NCBI GenBank assembly: GCA_003155275.1
Contig: PMCC01000026.1
Span: 1-5,410, forward strand
Length of the DNA: 5,410 nucleotides
Source of the DNA: Actinomycetota bacterium
GTDB taxonomy: Bacteria > Actinomycetota > Humimicrobiia > Humimicrobiales > Humimicrobiaceae
Reading direction: 5' to 3'
Position numbers and translations under genes: made by a program. Each line of letters starts with the position of its first letter. Positions within the stretch are counted from its first letter, which is position 1. Of the stretch, positions 1 through 5,410 are shown piece by piece. The notes beneath the pieces were generated by a model. It was given only the letters and a program-made list of their open reading frames with translations. It was not told where the DNA came from and made no database searches.

Positions 1-510
1 TGCGCCGATTTTTGTAAGAAGGGAATGAAGTGAGACAAGTGATTCAGTTTTTGTATTGTCTGTAGGTGTCAGGATATAAAATGCATTTTTAAAAAGGTCC
101 TGTCTTGCAGAAAGAACACCTTCATTTTCTGAACCGGCCATTGGGTGCCCACCGATAAAAATACTGTCTTGCGGCAGCATCGCGCTGACTTCCCTGACTA
201 TATTTTCTTTAGCGCTTCCAACATCGGTAACAATCACACCTTTTTTAAGGTATGGCTTTATTTCATTTATAACTTCCCTAATATTTGAAATCGGGGTGGC
301 TACAATTACCAGATCAGCATTTTTCACCGCTTCCTCATAGTCCGCTGCAACATTGTCGATTATGTTCCTGTATTTTGCAATACTAAGAGCATCGCTGGCA
401 GTGTCATAGCCTGTAACAATGATATCTTTACTGACCTTCTTTATGGACATTGCCAGAGATCCGCCAATAAGGCCCAAACCTATAACTGCCACGTTTTGAA
501 TATTTTTCAT
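1..510 (-). CDS. tyrA: Prephenate (or arogenate) dehydrogenase, N-terminal part, cut by window edge
   Basis: This is the first 170 codons of a TyrA-family dehydrogenase; the 3' end lies beyond the left edge of the window. The family oxidises prephenate to 4-hydroxyphenylpyruvate, or arogenate to tyrosine, with NAD(P) in cytosolic tyrosine synthesis. The product opens MKNIQNVAVIGLGLIGGSLA, a Rossmann beta strand and GxGxxG dinucleotide loop at residues 11-16. Asp36 in GYD, at the end of the second strand, favours NAD over NADP. TDVGSAK (95-101) and GGHPMAGSENEG (120-131) are the family's active-site motifs; by homology Ser99 and His122 match the catalytic Ser and His. The helical dimerisation domain is not in view, so substrate choice, or fusion to another domain, cannot be judged. 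ATG at 510 puts the Rossmann strand where expected, but its ribosome binding site is weak. There is no chorismate mutase domain before the start. Confidence 0.93.
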   Translation of the reverse strand, partial: MKNIQNVAVIGLGLIGGSLAMSIKKVSKDIIVTGYDTASDALSIAKYRNIIDNVAADYEEAVKNADLVIVATPISNIREVINEIKPYLKKGVIVTDVGSAKENIVREVSAMLPQDSIFIGGHPMAGSENEGVLSARQDLFKNAFYILTPTDNTKTESLVSLHSLLTKIGA

Positions 511-821
511 AGATTTTACCGAAAATAAAAATTTATCAAATACTTTTTCTATTCTACTATAATAACATTTCTTTTTTTATCATAATTTTAAAATATTTAA
601 AACTTGGCCAACAAACCGTTTCATTTCATCGTATATATTATGGACGATTTTTTCTATAAACAGCATCCTTGCTGACGAAAAATAATATTACAATATCTTT
701 GAGAAATAACATGAAAACCTCATTTTATCTAAATAAAATAACGGAAATCTTCGATTTATCGTTGTTAAATGATAAAAATAACATTTTATGGTAGTAAAAT
801 AATTAAAAACTTCAAATCATA
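511..821. other. AT-rich intergenic region upstream of tyrA and of the small RNA promoter
   Basis: I see no convincing gene in these 311 bases. They should hold the tyrA promoter on the minus strand. The best -10 is TATGAT at 584-579, without a recognisable -35, so it is only a weak candidate. The other end (about 791-821) is a run of A and T just before the plus-strand -35 and could act as an UP element. Small inverted repeats are present: ATCGT/ACGAT (628-632 with 644-648), CAGCA/TGCTG (661-665 with 670-674) and TTTATC/GATAAA (755-760 with 771-776). None is long enough to assign a role. A 24-codon minus-strand reading frame at 712-638 is treated under findings. Confidence 0.6.
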
Positions 822-850
822 TTGACATTTTATACACAATATGTTATATT
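822..850 (+). promoter_or_regulatory. Strong sigma-70/sigma-A type promoter driving the small RNA
   Basis: The -35 box is a perfect TTGACA (822-827). It is followed by a 17-base spacer and a TATATT -10 box (845-850), one base from TATAAT. The bases upstream are almost pure A and T, as in an UP element. Transcription should start about 6-8 bases after the -10, near 856-858. That is just before position 860, where the first predicted RNA stem begins. The fit between promoter and fold is the main reason to take both seriously. It is the best promoter in the window and points the opposite way to every protein gene. Confidence 0.85.
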
Positions 851-857
851 TAATAAT

Positions 858-1027
858 GTCTTAGAACAGGAGGCAATTTTTTAGAAGGATCTAAATTCCT
901 GACGAAAGAATAGGAAGGTTAGTATTTTTAACTGAAAAAAACCTGAGAAAAGTTCTGAGAGAAGCCCCGAGAGGTTTAGTAACCTAAAGCGAAAGGCAAT
1001 GGTGAAAGGTCACTCGGGGTATTTTTT
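858..1027 (+). ncRNA. Candidate stand-alone structured small RNA, family not recognised
   Basis: About 170 bases lie between a strong promoter and an intrinsic terminator, with no convincing reading frame inside and no plus-strand gene downstream. Pairing found by eye gives two modules. Module 1 is closed by an 8-bp stem (860-867 with 952-959, one G-U pair). Inside are hairpins 868-871/897-900, extended by 880-884/891-895, and 916-920/940-944. Module 2 is closed by seven Watson-Crick pairs plus a G-U pair (964-971 with 1013-1020). Inside are hairpins 972-976/981-985 and 1002-1005/1010-1013; the last pair competes with the closing stem. In each module a purine-rich strand with CGAAAG (903-908 and 990-995) joins the two inner hairpins. 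The segment is clearly richer in G and C than its flanks. I looked for signatures of 6S RNA, SRP RNA, RNase P RNA, tmRNA, T-box and the common riboswitches and saw none. It may be a known family I fail to recall. Being an RNA gene is well supported; its function is unknown. Confidence 0.78.
964..1027 (+). terminator. Intrinsic terminator formed by the 3' module of the small RNA
   Basis: The strands at 964-971 and 1013-1020 pair (GCCCCGAG with CTCGGGGT). They are followed immediately by ATTTTTT (1021-1027). The stem is strong and the U tract well placed, but the stem encloses about 41 bases with two small hairpins of their own, rather than a short loop. It is therefore both terminator and part of the RNA fold. 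It is one-directional: the minus strand has no T run after the stem. Confidence 0.75.
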
Positions 1028-1178
1028 ATATACGGGTTTGTTTTTATAAACATTTTTATTTATTCTGCAGCCAGATGAACTTTTTTTAATATTCCTAAAG
1101 TTCAATTATCCACTTTTTTTAAATTTTGTTTTTCTTTGAAGGGCTTTCTTATTGATTGTCTTCATATATGATTTTCTT
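1028..1178. other. AT-rich convergent spacer between the small RNA and the ltaE 3' end
   Basis: No gene is seen here. An inverted repeat TGAACTTT/AAAGTTCA (1076-1083 with 1097-1104) could form an 8-bp, AT-rich hairpin with a 13-base loop. On the plus strand a T run follows only after a gap (1114-1120); on the minus strand no T run follows. It is a poor terminator either way, although ltaE transcripts must end, or read through, here. A weaker plus-strand hairpin lies near 1036-1051. Confidence 0.5.
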
Positions 1179-2267
1179 TTATGAATTTTCTTCTATAAAT
1201 TTCCTTATAATTTTCAAAGTATAATCAATTCTGTCTTTAGTTATATAATAATGAGTTACAAACCTGAACTCGTTGTTATATCTTTCGCTGATTTTGATCT
1301 TGTTTTTAAAAAGGTATTCCTTAAATGATTTCTCATTAAAAACATGCTGAAATCCTGTTTTTTCTTTTAATTTAAAAAAAACCATATTGACATCAAGCCT
1401 GTTAAAAAAAACTTCAAATACATTTGTTTCTTCAAGCAGCTTTGCAAGATATTTTGCATTTTTATGGTCAACATCAAGCCTTTTAGTCATTTTTTCAAGG
1501 CTTACCAGGCATGGGGCAGCAATATATCCCGCCTGCCTCATACCGCCACCCATAAGTTTCCTGTTTTTTCTGGCTGCCTTTATAAATTCTTTTTTGCCTG
1601 CAAGTATTGAACCAATAGGTGCGCAAAGGCTTTTTGAAAAACAGGCCATCACGGAATCGGCAAAACCGGATATCTCTTTTACGCTTATGCCCATCGAAGT
1701 GGCAGCATTAAAAATCCTGGCACCGTCTAGATGTACCGGGACATTAACTGAATTCGCAAAATCTTTTACTTCCTGCATATTTTTAAGTGGTACAATGTTT
1801 CCGTTTGAATGAGGGTTTTCCATGCAAATAAGTCCGGTTCTCGGGTTATGTATGTCTTCTGACCTGTAAAGCCTTTTAAGTTCATCTATGTCAATTGTTC
1901 CAGATGTGCCGCTTAGAAATCTCAGTTGGACACCTGCAATTACTGCAGAAGCGCCGACCTCATGCATTATTATATGGTTTTCTCCCTGGATTATGACCTC
2001 GTCACCTCTTAAAGTATGTGTAAGGATTGCAAGTTGGTTGCCAAAAGTCCCTGATGGCACGAATACAGCATCCTGTTTACCGAGGATTTCTGCAGATCTT
2101 TTCTCCAGCAGATTAACTGTGGGGTCATCGCCATAGACATCGTCCCCAGCCTTTGCATTCCTCATTGCATCAAGCATCTCTTCAGTTGGCATTGTCACAG
2201 TATCACTTCGTAAATCAATAAATTCCATACTCTCCATATTCTTTACACTTTCCTGATTATTTTTCAT
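1179..2267 (-). CDS. ltaE: PLP-dependent L-threonine aldolase (low-specificity / GntG-type)
   Basis: This cytosolic fold-type I PLP enzyme probably cleaves L-threonine or L-allo-threonine to glycine and acetaldehyde; related beta-hydroxy amino acids are possible substrates. The 362-residue product has the family landmarks in order: IDLRSDTVTMPTEEM (17-31), DDVYGDDPTVNLLE (42-55), the cofactor loop PSGTFGN (71-77), MHEVGA (101-106), HLDGAR (179-184, Asp181 for the PLP ring nitrogen), and CFSKSLCAPIGS (209-220) with Lys212 as the Schiff-base lysine. LMGGGMRQAGYIAA (238-251) is also typical. The ENPHSNGN stretch (150-157) resembles the clostridial branch rather than the ENTHNRAGG of the best-studied enzymes, so substrate preference is uncertain. 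The start is doubtful: ATG at 2267 has no ribosome binding site, while ATG at 2237 (codon 11) has AGGAAAG upstream and gives the usual family N-terminus. The gene lies 32 bases after rluB and is probably cotranscribed with it. Confidence 0.93.
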   Translation of the reverse strand: MKNNQESVKNMESMEFIDLRSDTVTMPTEEMLDAMRNAKAGDDVYGDDPTVNLLEKRSAEILGKQDAVFVPSGTFGNQLAILTHTLRGDEVIIQGENHIIMHEVGASAVIAGVQLRFLSGTSGTIDIDELKRLYRSEDIHNPRTGLICMENPHSNGNIVPLKNMQEVKDFANSVNVPVHLDGARIFNAATSMGISVKEISGFADSVMACFSKSLCAPIGSILAGKKEFIKAARKNRKLMGGGMRQAGYIAAPCLVSLEKMTKRLDVDHKNAKYLAKLLEETNVFEVFFNRLDVNMVFFKLKEKTGFQHVFNEKSFKEYLFKNKIKISERYNNEFRFVTHYYITKDRIDYTLKIIRKFIEENS

Positions 2268-2299
2268 ACAGTATTTTTATTAGAGCTGACACTTATTAT

Positions 2300-3040
2300 T
2301 TAAAGGGGCGCACCCGTTTTATTTGTAAGGCTAATTATCTGTTTTTCGTTTAATATCTTATATTCACCCTCTTTGATATCACCAAGTATAAAGCCTCCTA
2401 TCTGCGTTCTTTTTAAATCTAAAACACTATACCCAAGATTTTGAAAAACTTTCCTTATAATCCTTTTACGTCCTTCTGCAATCTTTATTGTGACCAGTGA
2501 ACCATCTCCATGGAGTTTTTTTGCAATTAAATCAAGTACCGTCAGCTCTCTTTCTTCAATAATCATACCTTCCCTTATCCTGTTTTTGTCATACGCTGTT
2601 ATGTCCTGGCCTGTTTTAACTTCATATACTTTTGGCACCATAAACTTGGGATGAGTTATCCGGTATGCAAGCTCGCCGTCATTTGTTAAAATAATCAAAC
2701 CCCTCGAATCATAGTCAAGCCTTCCCACAGGATAAAGCCTTGCCTTGCAGGAATCCTCAAGCTTGAGCAAATCAAGAACAGTTTTTCTTTTAAAGTCATC
2801 CTTTGCAGTTGAAAGATACCCTGCTGGTTTATTTAACGCGACTGCGATTTTGTTTTCAGGGTTTATCCTTTGGTTTTCAAGTTCCACAACATCTTCACTT
2901 CCGACTTTAAAAGACAGATCTTCTATAACCTTGTGATTGACCTTCACTGCGCCTTTAATTATTAAAGCTTCACTGCTTCTCCTTGAAGCCACCCCGCACA
3001 AAGCCATATATTTTGCTAACCTGATTTTATTTTCATTCAT
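2300..3040 (-). CDS. rluB: rRNA pseudouridine synthase, RsuA/RluB family
   Basis: This enzyme isomerises a uridine in ribosomal RNA to pseudouridine; the RluB branch acts on the 23S peptidyl-transferase region. The product has 246 residues, a normal length. An S4 RNA-binding domain fills residues 5-50 (IRLAKYMALCGVASRRSSEA, then GAVKVNHKVI). The catalytic domain starts at ALNKPAGYLST (68-78). GRLDYDSRGLIILTNDGEL (106-124) holds the catalytic aspartate, Asp109, with Ser112 where Thr is common. The C-terminal EGRKRIIRKVF (189-199) matches the family's EGRNRQVRRMF with several changes, and LKRTQIGGF follows. The scpB neighbourhood favours RluB over RsuA or RluE, though specificity cannot be proven from sequence. 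The ribosome binding site is weak (GAG four bases before ATG). Unlike the genes upstream it lies 136 bases from its neighbour and may have its own promoter. Confidence 0.92.
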   Translation of the reverse strand: MNENKIRLAKYMALCGVASRRSSEALIIKGAVKVNHKVIEDLSFKVGSEDVVELENQRINPENKIAVALNKPAGYLSTAKDDFKRKTVLDLLKLEDSCKARLYPVGRLDYDSRGLIILTNDGELAYRITHPKFMVPKVYEVKTGQDITAYDKNRIREGMIIEERELTVLDLIAKKLHGDGSLVTIKIAEGRKRIIRKVFQNLGYSVLDLKRTQIGGFILGDIKEGEYKILNEKQIISLTNKTGAPL

Positions 3041-3044
3041 TGCT

Positions 3045-3098
3045 CAAAGCAGTTTTTTAATTTTTTATTCAAAGCTATTTTCACTTATCATCCAAAGC
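3045..3098. repeat. Three spaced copies of CAAAGC in the scpB-rluB gap
   Basis: CAAAGC occurs at 3045-3050, 3070-3075 and 3093-3098 (GCTTTG on the coding strand). The copies are 25 and 23 bases apart, and each is followed on the plus strand by a T-rich stretch. They lie between the candidate rluB promoter and the rluB start, in the would-be 5' leader. They may be a decayed tandem duplication, binding sites about two helical turns apart, or chance. Confidence 0.35.
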
Positions 3099-3111
3099 AT
3101 CGTTTTCTTTC

Positions 3112-3140
3112 ATTATACAAACCATATTACCATTATTAAA
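3112..3140 (-). promoter_or_regulatory. Possible internal promoter for rluB-ltaE
   Basis: On the minus strand a perfect TATAAT (3117-3112) lies 17 bases downstream of TTTAAT (3140-3135), which matches TTGACA poorly. The start would be near 3105, giving a leader of about 65 bases before rluB. Position in the only large gap of the cluster supports it, but such boxes arise easily in AT-rich DNA. Confidence 0.4.
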
Positions 3141-3176
3141 AATATTTTCTCTCTTACTCATTTTAAAAAGCTGCCA

Positions 3177-3827
3177 TTATTCATTATCCAACACAATATT
3201 TTTATCTATAATCTCTTCGACTTCAAATAGATGCGTGCTTTTGTCGTTTTCATCCAAAATACCGGATTCATCTGTTACCACCAGTTCACTATCATCTGTT
3301 TCCTCAAAATCTTTTAACACAGGAAGATCTTCAAGGCTGTTTATACCAAGCATTTCAAGAAGCCTTTCGGCAGTCCTGTAGATCTTTGGGTTTCCGGGCT
3401 CTTTTAACCTTCCAACCTCTTTAATTAAACCTTTATCAATAAGAGTCATAAAGACGCTGTCTGTCCTGACTCCTCTTATTTCTGCAACCTGGGTCCTTGT
3501 AACAGGTTGCCTATAGCAGATTATCGCAAGCGTTTCAAGAGCTGCCTGGGAAAGGTAAGCGTAGTTATTTGATTTAACAAAATCTGCAAGTACGTCTCTT
3601 AATGCCGGATTTGAGTAAAACCTATACCCTCCAGCAATATTTCTTAATACAAACCCCCTGTTTTTGTCCATGTACTCACTGGTAAGGTTTACTATTATTT
3701 CTTCAACTTTTTTTTCTGGTATTTCCAAAGCCTCCGCTATTTCCCTGGCTTTTACAGGTGTTTCCGAAATAAACAGGATTCCTTCTATACATGTTCTATT
3801 CCATTCGTCTTGATGCTTTTCTTTCAT
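3177..3827 (-). CDS. scpB: Segregation and condensation protein ScpB
   Basis: ScpB is the winged-helix dimer subunit of the SMC-ScpAB condensin, which binds ScpA and helps compact and separate newly copied chromosomes at the nucleoid. The product has 216 residues. A first winged-helix domain spans about 8-80 and a second about 90-160. Diagnostic motifs are LSQAALETLAIICYRQPVTR (92-111), AEIRGVRTDS (115-124) and GRLKEPGNPKIYRT (129-142), ending in LEDLP (165-169). The tail after residue 170 is rich in Asp and Glu and probably disordered; acidic tails are usual here, this one being rather long. ATG at 3827 has a weak AAGAG five bases upstream, and the gene starts 33 bases after scpA. Adjacency to scpA makes the call secure. 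Confidence 0.96.
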   Translation of the reverse strand: MKEKHQDEWNRTCIEGILFISETPVKAREIAEALEIPEKKVEEIIVNLTSEYMDKNRGFVLRNIAGGYRFYSNPALRDVLADFVKSNNYAYLSQAALETLAIICYRQPVTRTQVAEIRGVRTDSVFMTLIDKGLIKEVGRLKEPGNPKIYRTAERLLEMLGINSLEDLPVLKDFEETDDSELVVTDESGILDENDKSTHLFEVEEIIDKNIVLDNE

Positions 3828-3860
3828 TTAAACTCTTTTTTTTGTATGATTTTTTATAAA

Positions 3861-4598
3861 CTATGTTAGTTTTTTGATTACAATATCACCGAAACTTTCA
3901 AATTGTATAAGGTCGATGAATTCATTTTTATATAGTTCCAGAATTGATAAAAAACATATGATTTTATCAACCAAAAGACCGTATCTGTTTGCCACTGATT
4001 TAAAGGACACCTCACCTTTTTCTGATACCAGTTCATGTATCCTTTTCATTTCATCCACTATTGTTATAGTTGAATCATCAAGGTAAACCCGGGAAAGGTC
4101 AATAAGAAAATCCTCTTTTTTTAATAAAAGAGACGCAAGGTGATTTATATTTTCCAATTTTAAATTCTTTAAAATATCCGGAAGCAATTCAATGAATTCT
4201 TTTTCAATCGGAGCCTCCCTTACATAATAAAAAGCTTCAGATTCTTTTAGCTTGGCCAGATACCCGGAGATCTTTCCGAATGTTTTAAACTGCTTTTGTC
4301 TTTCAAGAAGCACTTCCCTGTCAACAATAGCAATATCTTCATCATCTCTGCTACGATTCTGAGACGGAATAATAGAGTTGGATTTGATTTCAAGTAAAAT
4401 TGAAGCTATATATAAAAAACTCGAAAGAGTATCAAGCAGCACTTCATTTTGAATACTTATATATTCTAAAAAATCTGAAATAACATCACTTAACCTGACC
4501 AGGTAGATATCAATTTTTCTTTTTCTGACCAGTTCCAAAAGAACATGGGCCGGTCCTTTAAAATCTTCAATCTCTACCTGATAATGACCATTTCCCAC
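3861..4598 (-). CDS. scpA: Segregation and condensation protein ScpA (kleisin)
   Basis: ScpA is the bacterial kleisin that bridges the two SMC heads and binds ScpB, closing the condensin ring. The product has 245 residues, the usual length. The N-terminal SMC-neck-binding helices start with VEIEDFKGPAHVLLELVRKR (8-27) and RKIDIYLVRLSDVISDFLEY. The usual motif is FxGPLDLLLxLI, so the PLDL part has changed to PAHV. A charged linker follows at about 78-92, then central ScpB-binding helices. The C-terminal winged helix, which binds the SMC head, ends with the conserved SILELYKNEFIDLIQFESFG (218-237). The start is GTG at 4598, five bases after the trpS stop codon; no strong ribosome binding site is seen, so translation is probably coupled to trpS. 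No in-frame ATG lies nearby that would keep the N-terminal motif. Confidence 0.95.
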   Translation of the reverse strand: MGNGHYQVEIEDFKGPAHVLLELVRKRKIDIYLVRLSDVISDFLEYISIQNEVLLDTLSSFLYIASILLEIKSNSIIPSQNRSRDDEDIAIVDREVLLERQKQFKTFGKISGYLAKLKESEAFYYVREAPIEKEFIELLPDILKNLKLENINHLASLLLKKEDFLIDLSRVYLDDSTITIVDEMKRIHELVSEKGEVSFKSVANRYGLLVDKIICFLSILELYKNEFIDLIQFESFGDIVIKKLT

Positions 4599-4603
4599 AA
4601 TGT

Positions 4604-5410
4604 TTAATCTATCCCCATTTTTTTCCTGACGTCTGATATTGTTGAGCCTGCAATTTCCCTTACTTTTTTTGCACCGGTCCCCAGGATATCATAAATATAT
4701 TTTAAATCTTTCTGAAGCAAGTTTCTTTTATGCTGAAAATCTGCAAGGGATTCATATATTGCAGAAGATATCTCGTCTTTGCAAGCAGTGCAGCCGATTT
4801 GGCCCTTTTTGCATCTTTCTTCTACTTCTTTAACCTTGTTTTTATCATTATATATTTTGTAAAATGAAAATACATTACAGATTTTGGGATTACCAAGGTC
4901 TGTAAGATGGATCCTCTGCGGATCAGTTATCATCTGCCTTACTTTCTTTTTTATGGTTGATGCATCATCAGATAGAAAAATTGCATTACCGTAACTTTTA
5001 GACATCTTTCTGCCGTCAGTTCCACATACACGCGTTGCCTTTGAAAGAAGTTCTGCAGGTTCCTTGAAATAATTTCCATAGAGGAAATTGAACCTCCTGG
5101 CAATCTCCCTTGTGATTTCAAGATGCGGTAGTTGGTCCTCTCCTACCGGAATTATATCAGCATTTACTACCAGGATATCAGCAGCCATAAGCACTGGGTA
5201 GGATAAAAACCCGAGAGTTGAAAGATCCTTGGATTTTATCTGTTTTATCTGTTCTTTATAAGTTGGGCATCTTTCAAGCCAGGACACAGGTGTTATCATT
5301 GATAAATATAAGAAAAGCTCAGCTATCTCTGGAATGTCTGATTGCCTGTAAAGATTTGTAAGCGACGGATCAACTCCTAAGGCTATAAGGTCTATTACGC
5401 ACTCGATCAG
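4604..5410 (-). CDS. trpS: Tryptophanyl-tRNA synthetase, C-terminal 268 residues, cut by window edge
   Basis: This class I synthetase charges tRNA-Trp with tryptophan using ATP in the cytosol. The frame stays open to the right edge, so the gene is 5'-truncated by the window; ATG at 5299 is internal, because recognisable TrpRS sequence (YRQSDIPEIAELFLYLSMIT) precedes it. The HIGH motif and first Rossmann strand are out of view; family length suggests about 60 residues are missing. Visible parts are the tryptophan-pocket region YPVLMAADILVVNADIIPVG, then GEDQLPHLEITREIARRFN, and the KMSKS ATP loop (GTDGRKMSKSYGN, codons near 5008-4994). The C-terminal helices carry four cysteines spaced C-x21-C-x6-C-x2-C (4879-4781), close to the iron-sulfur motif of Thermotoga maritima TrpRS. 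The stop codon lies five bases before scpA, so the two genes are almost certainly cotranscribed. Confidence 0.96.
   Translation of the reverse strand: MIECVIDLIALGVDPSLTNLYRQSDIPEIAELFLYLSMITPVSWLERCPTYKEQIKQIKSKDLSTLGFLSYPVLMAADILVVNADIIPVGEDQLPHLEITREIARRFNFLYGNYFKEPAELLSKATRVCGTDGRKMSKSYGNAIFLSDDASTIKKKVRQMITDPQRIHLTDLGNPKICNVFSFYKIYNDKNKVKEVEERCKKGQIGCTACKDEISSAIYESLADFQHKRNLLQKDLKYIYDILGTGAKKVREIAGSTISDVRKKMGID

Noticed and set aside
628..653. ATCGT/ACGAT hairpin followed by T's on the plus strand as a terminator
   Set aside because: The stem is only five pairs with an 11-base loop, and no plus-strand gene lies upstream that would need it.
858..1027. Known riboswitch or T-box (glycine-type especially: GAGAG, a GAAAGG-CAA-like strand, then a closing CTC)
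   Set aside because: The conserved 3' glycine motif CTCTCAGG with its GGCAAAAGGAC-like follower is missing. The T-box GGTGGNACCGCG, the SAM, TPP, FMN, cobalamin, lysine and cyclic-di-GMP cores are also absent, and no plus-strand gene follows.
858..1027. 6S RNA, SRP RNA, RNase P RNA or tmRNA
   Set aside because: 6S RNA would pair its two ends into one long rod with a central bubble, but here two separate modules form. The SRP GGAAG/AGCAG domain, the RNase P core motifs and a tmRNA tRNA-like end are not seen. 6S cannot be wholly excluded by eye.
1076..1104. Terminator for ltaE or for the small RNA
   Set aside because: The stem is AT-rich with a 13-base loop. No T run follows directly on either strand, and the small RNA already has a much better terminator at 964-1027.
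1387..1812. 141-codon plus-strand reading frame
   Set aside because: It lies wholly inside ltaE on the other strand, has no recognisable product, and is a shadow of the minus-strand coding frame.
2937..3230. 97-codon plus-strand reading frame across the scpB-rluB gap
   Set aside because: It overlaps the ends of two secure genes, its product is low-complexity Phe/Ile/Leu-rich as expected from AT-rich DNA, and there is no clear ribosome binding site.
5300..5410. trpS starting at the ATG at 5299
   Set aside because: The frame is open to the window edge and the 37 residues before that ATG match conserved TrpRS sequence (ALGVDP, YRQSDIPEIAEL), so the ATG is internal.

Overview
This window comes from an AT-rich bacterial chromosome. 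The gaps between genes are especially poor in G and C. Every protein gene is housekeeping and lies on the minus strand. Read in that direction the order is trpS (3' part only), scpA, scpB, an rsuA/rluB-type rRNA pseudouridine synthase, an L-threonine aldolase, then after a 668-base gap the first 170 codons of tyrA. The scpA-scpB-rluB core is typical of Firmicutes and other Gram-positive-type lineages. The tryptophanyl-tRNA synthetase carries a four-cysteine motif like that of the Thermotoga enzyme that binds an iron-sulfur cluster. Together these suggest a low-GC anaerobe, Clostridia-like or from a less-studied neighbouring lineage. The species cannot be named from this window.

Layout. Positions 5410 to 3177 (minus) hold trpS, scpA and scpB. 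The gaps are 5 and 33 bases, so they probably form one transcript. ScpA and ScpB are the non-SMC subunits of the SMC-ScpAB condensin. A 136-base gap follows, with a possible internal promoter and three spaced copies of CAAAGC, then rluB (3040-2300) and, 32 bases on, ltaE (2267-1179). tyrA (510-1) runs off the left edge.

The most interesting part is the gap between ltaE and tyrA. It holds the only clear plus-strand unit. A near-perfect sigma-70/sigma-A promoter (TTGACA, 17 bases, TATATT, at 822-850) is followed at once by about 170 bases with no convincing open reading frame. These bases can fold into two consecutive three-way-junction modules and end in a GC-rich stem followed by a U tract (about 858-1027). 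No plus-strand gene follows, so this looks like a stand-alone structured small RNA. I could not match it to an RNA family from memory. The two modules share sequence words (AGGTT, AACCT, CGAAAG) and could exchange pairing partners.

The protein genes cover translation (TrpS, rRNA modification), chromosome segregation (ScpAB) and amino-acid metabolism (threonine/glycine, tyrosine). I see no mobile element, CRISPR array, tRNA or rRNA.
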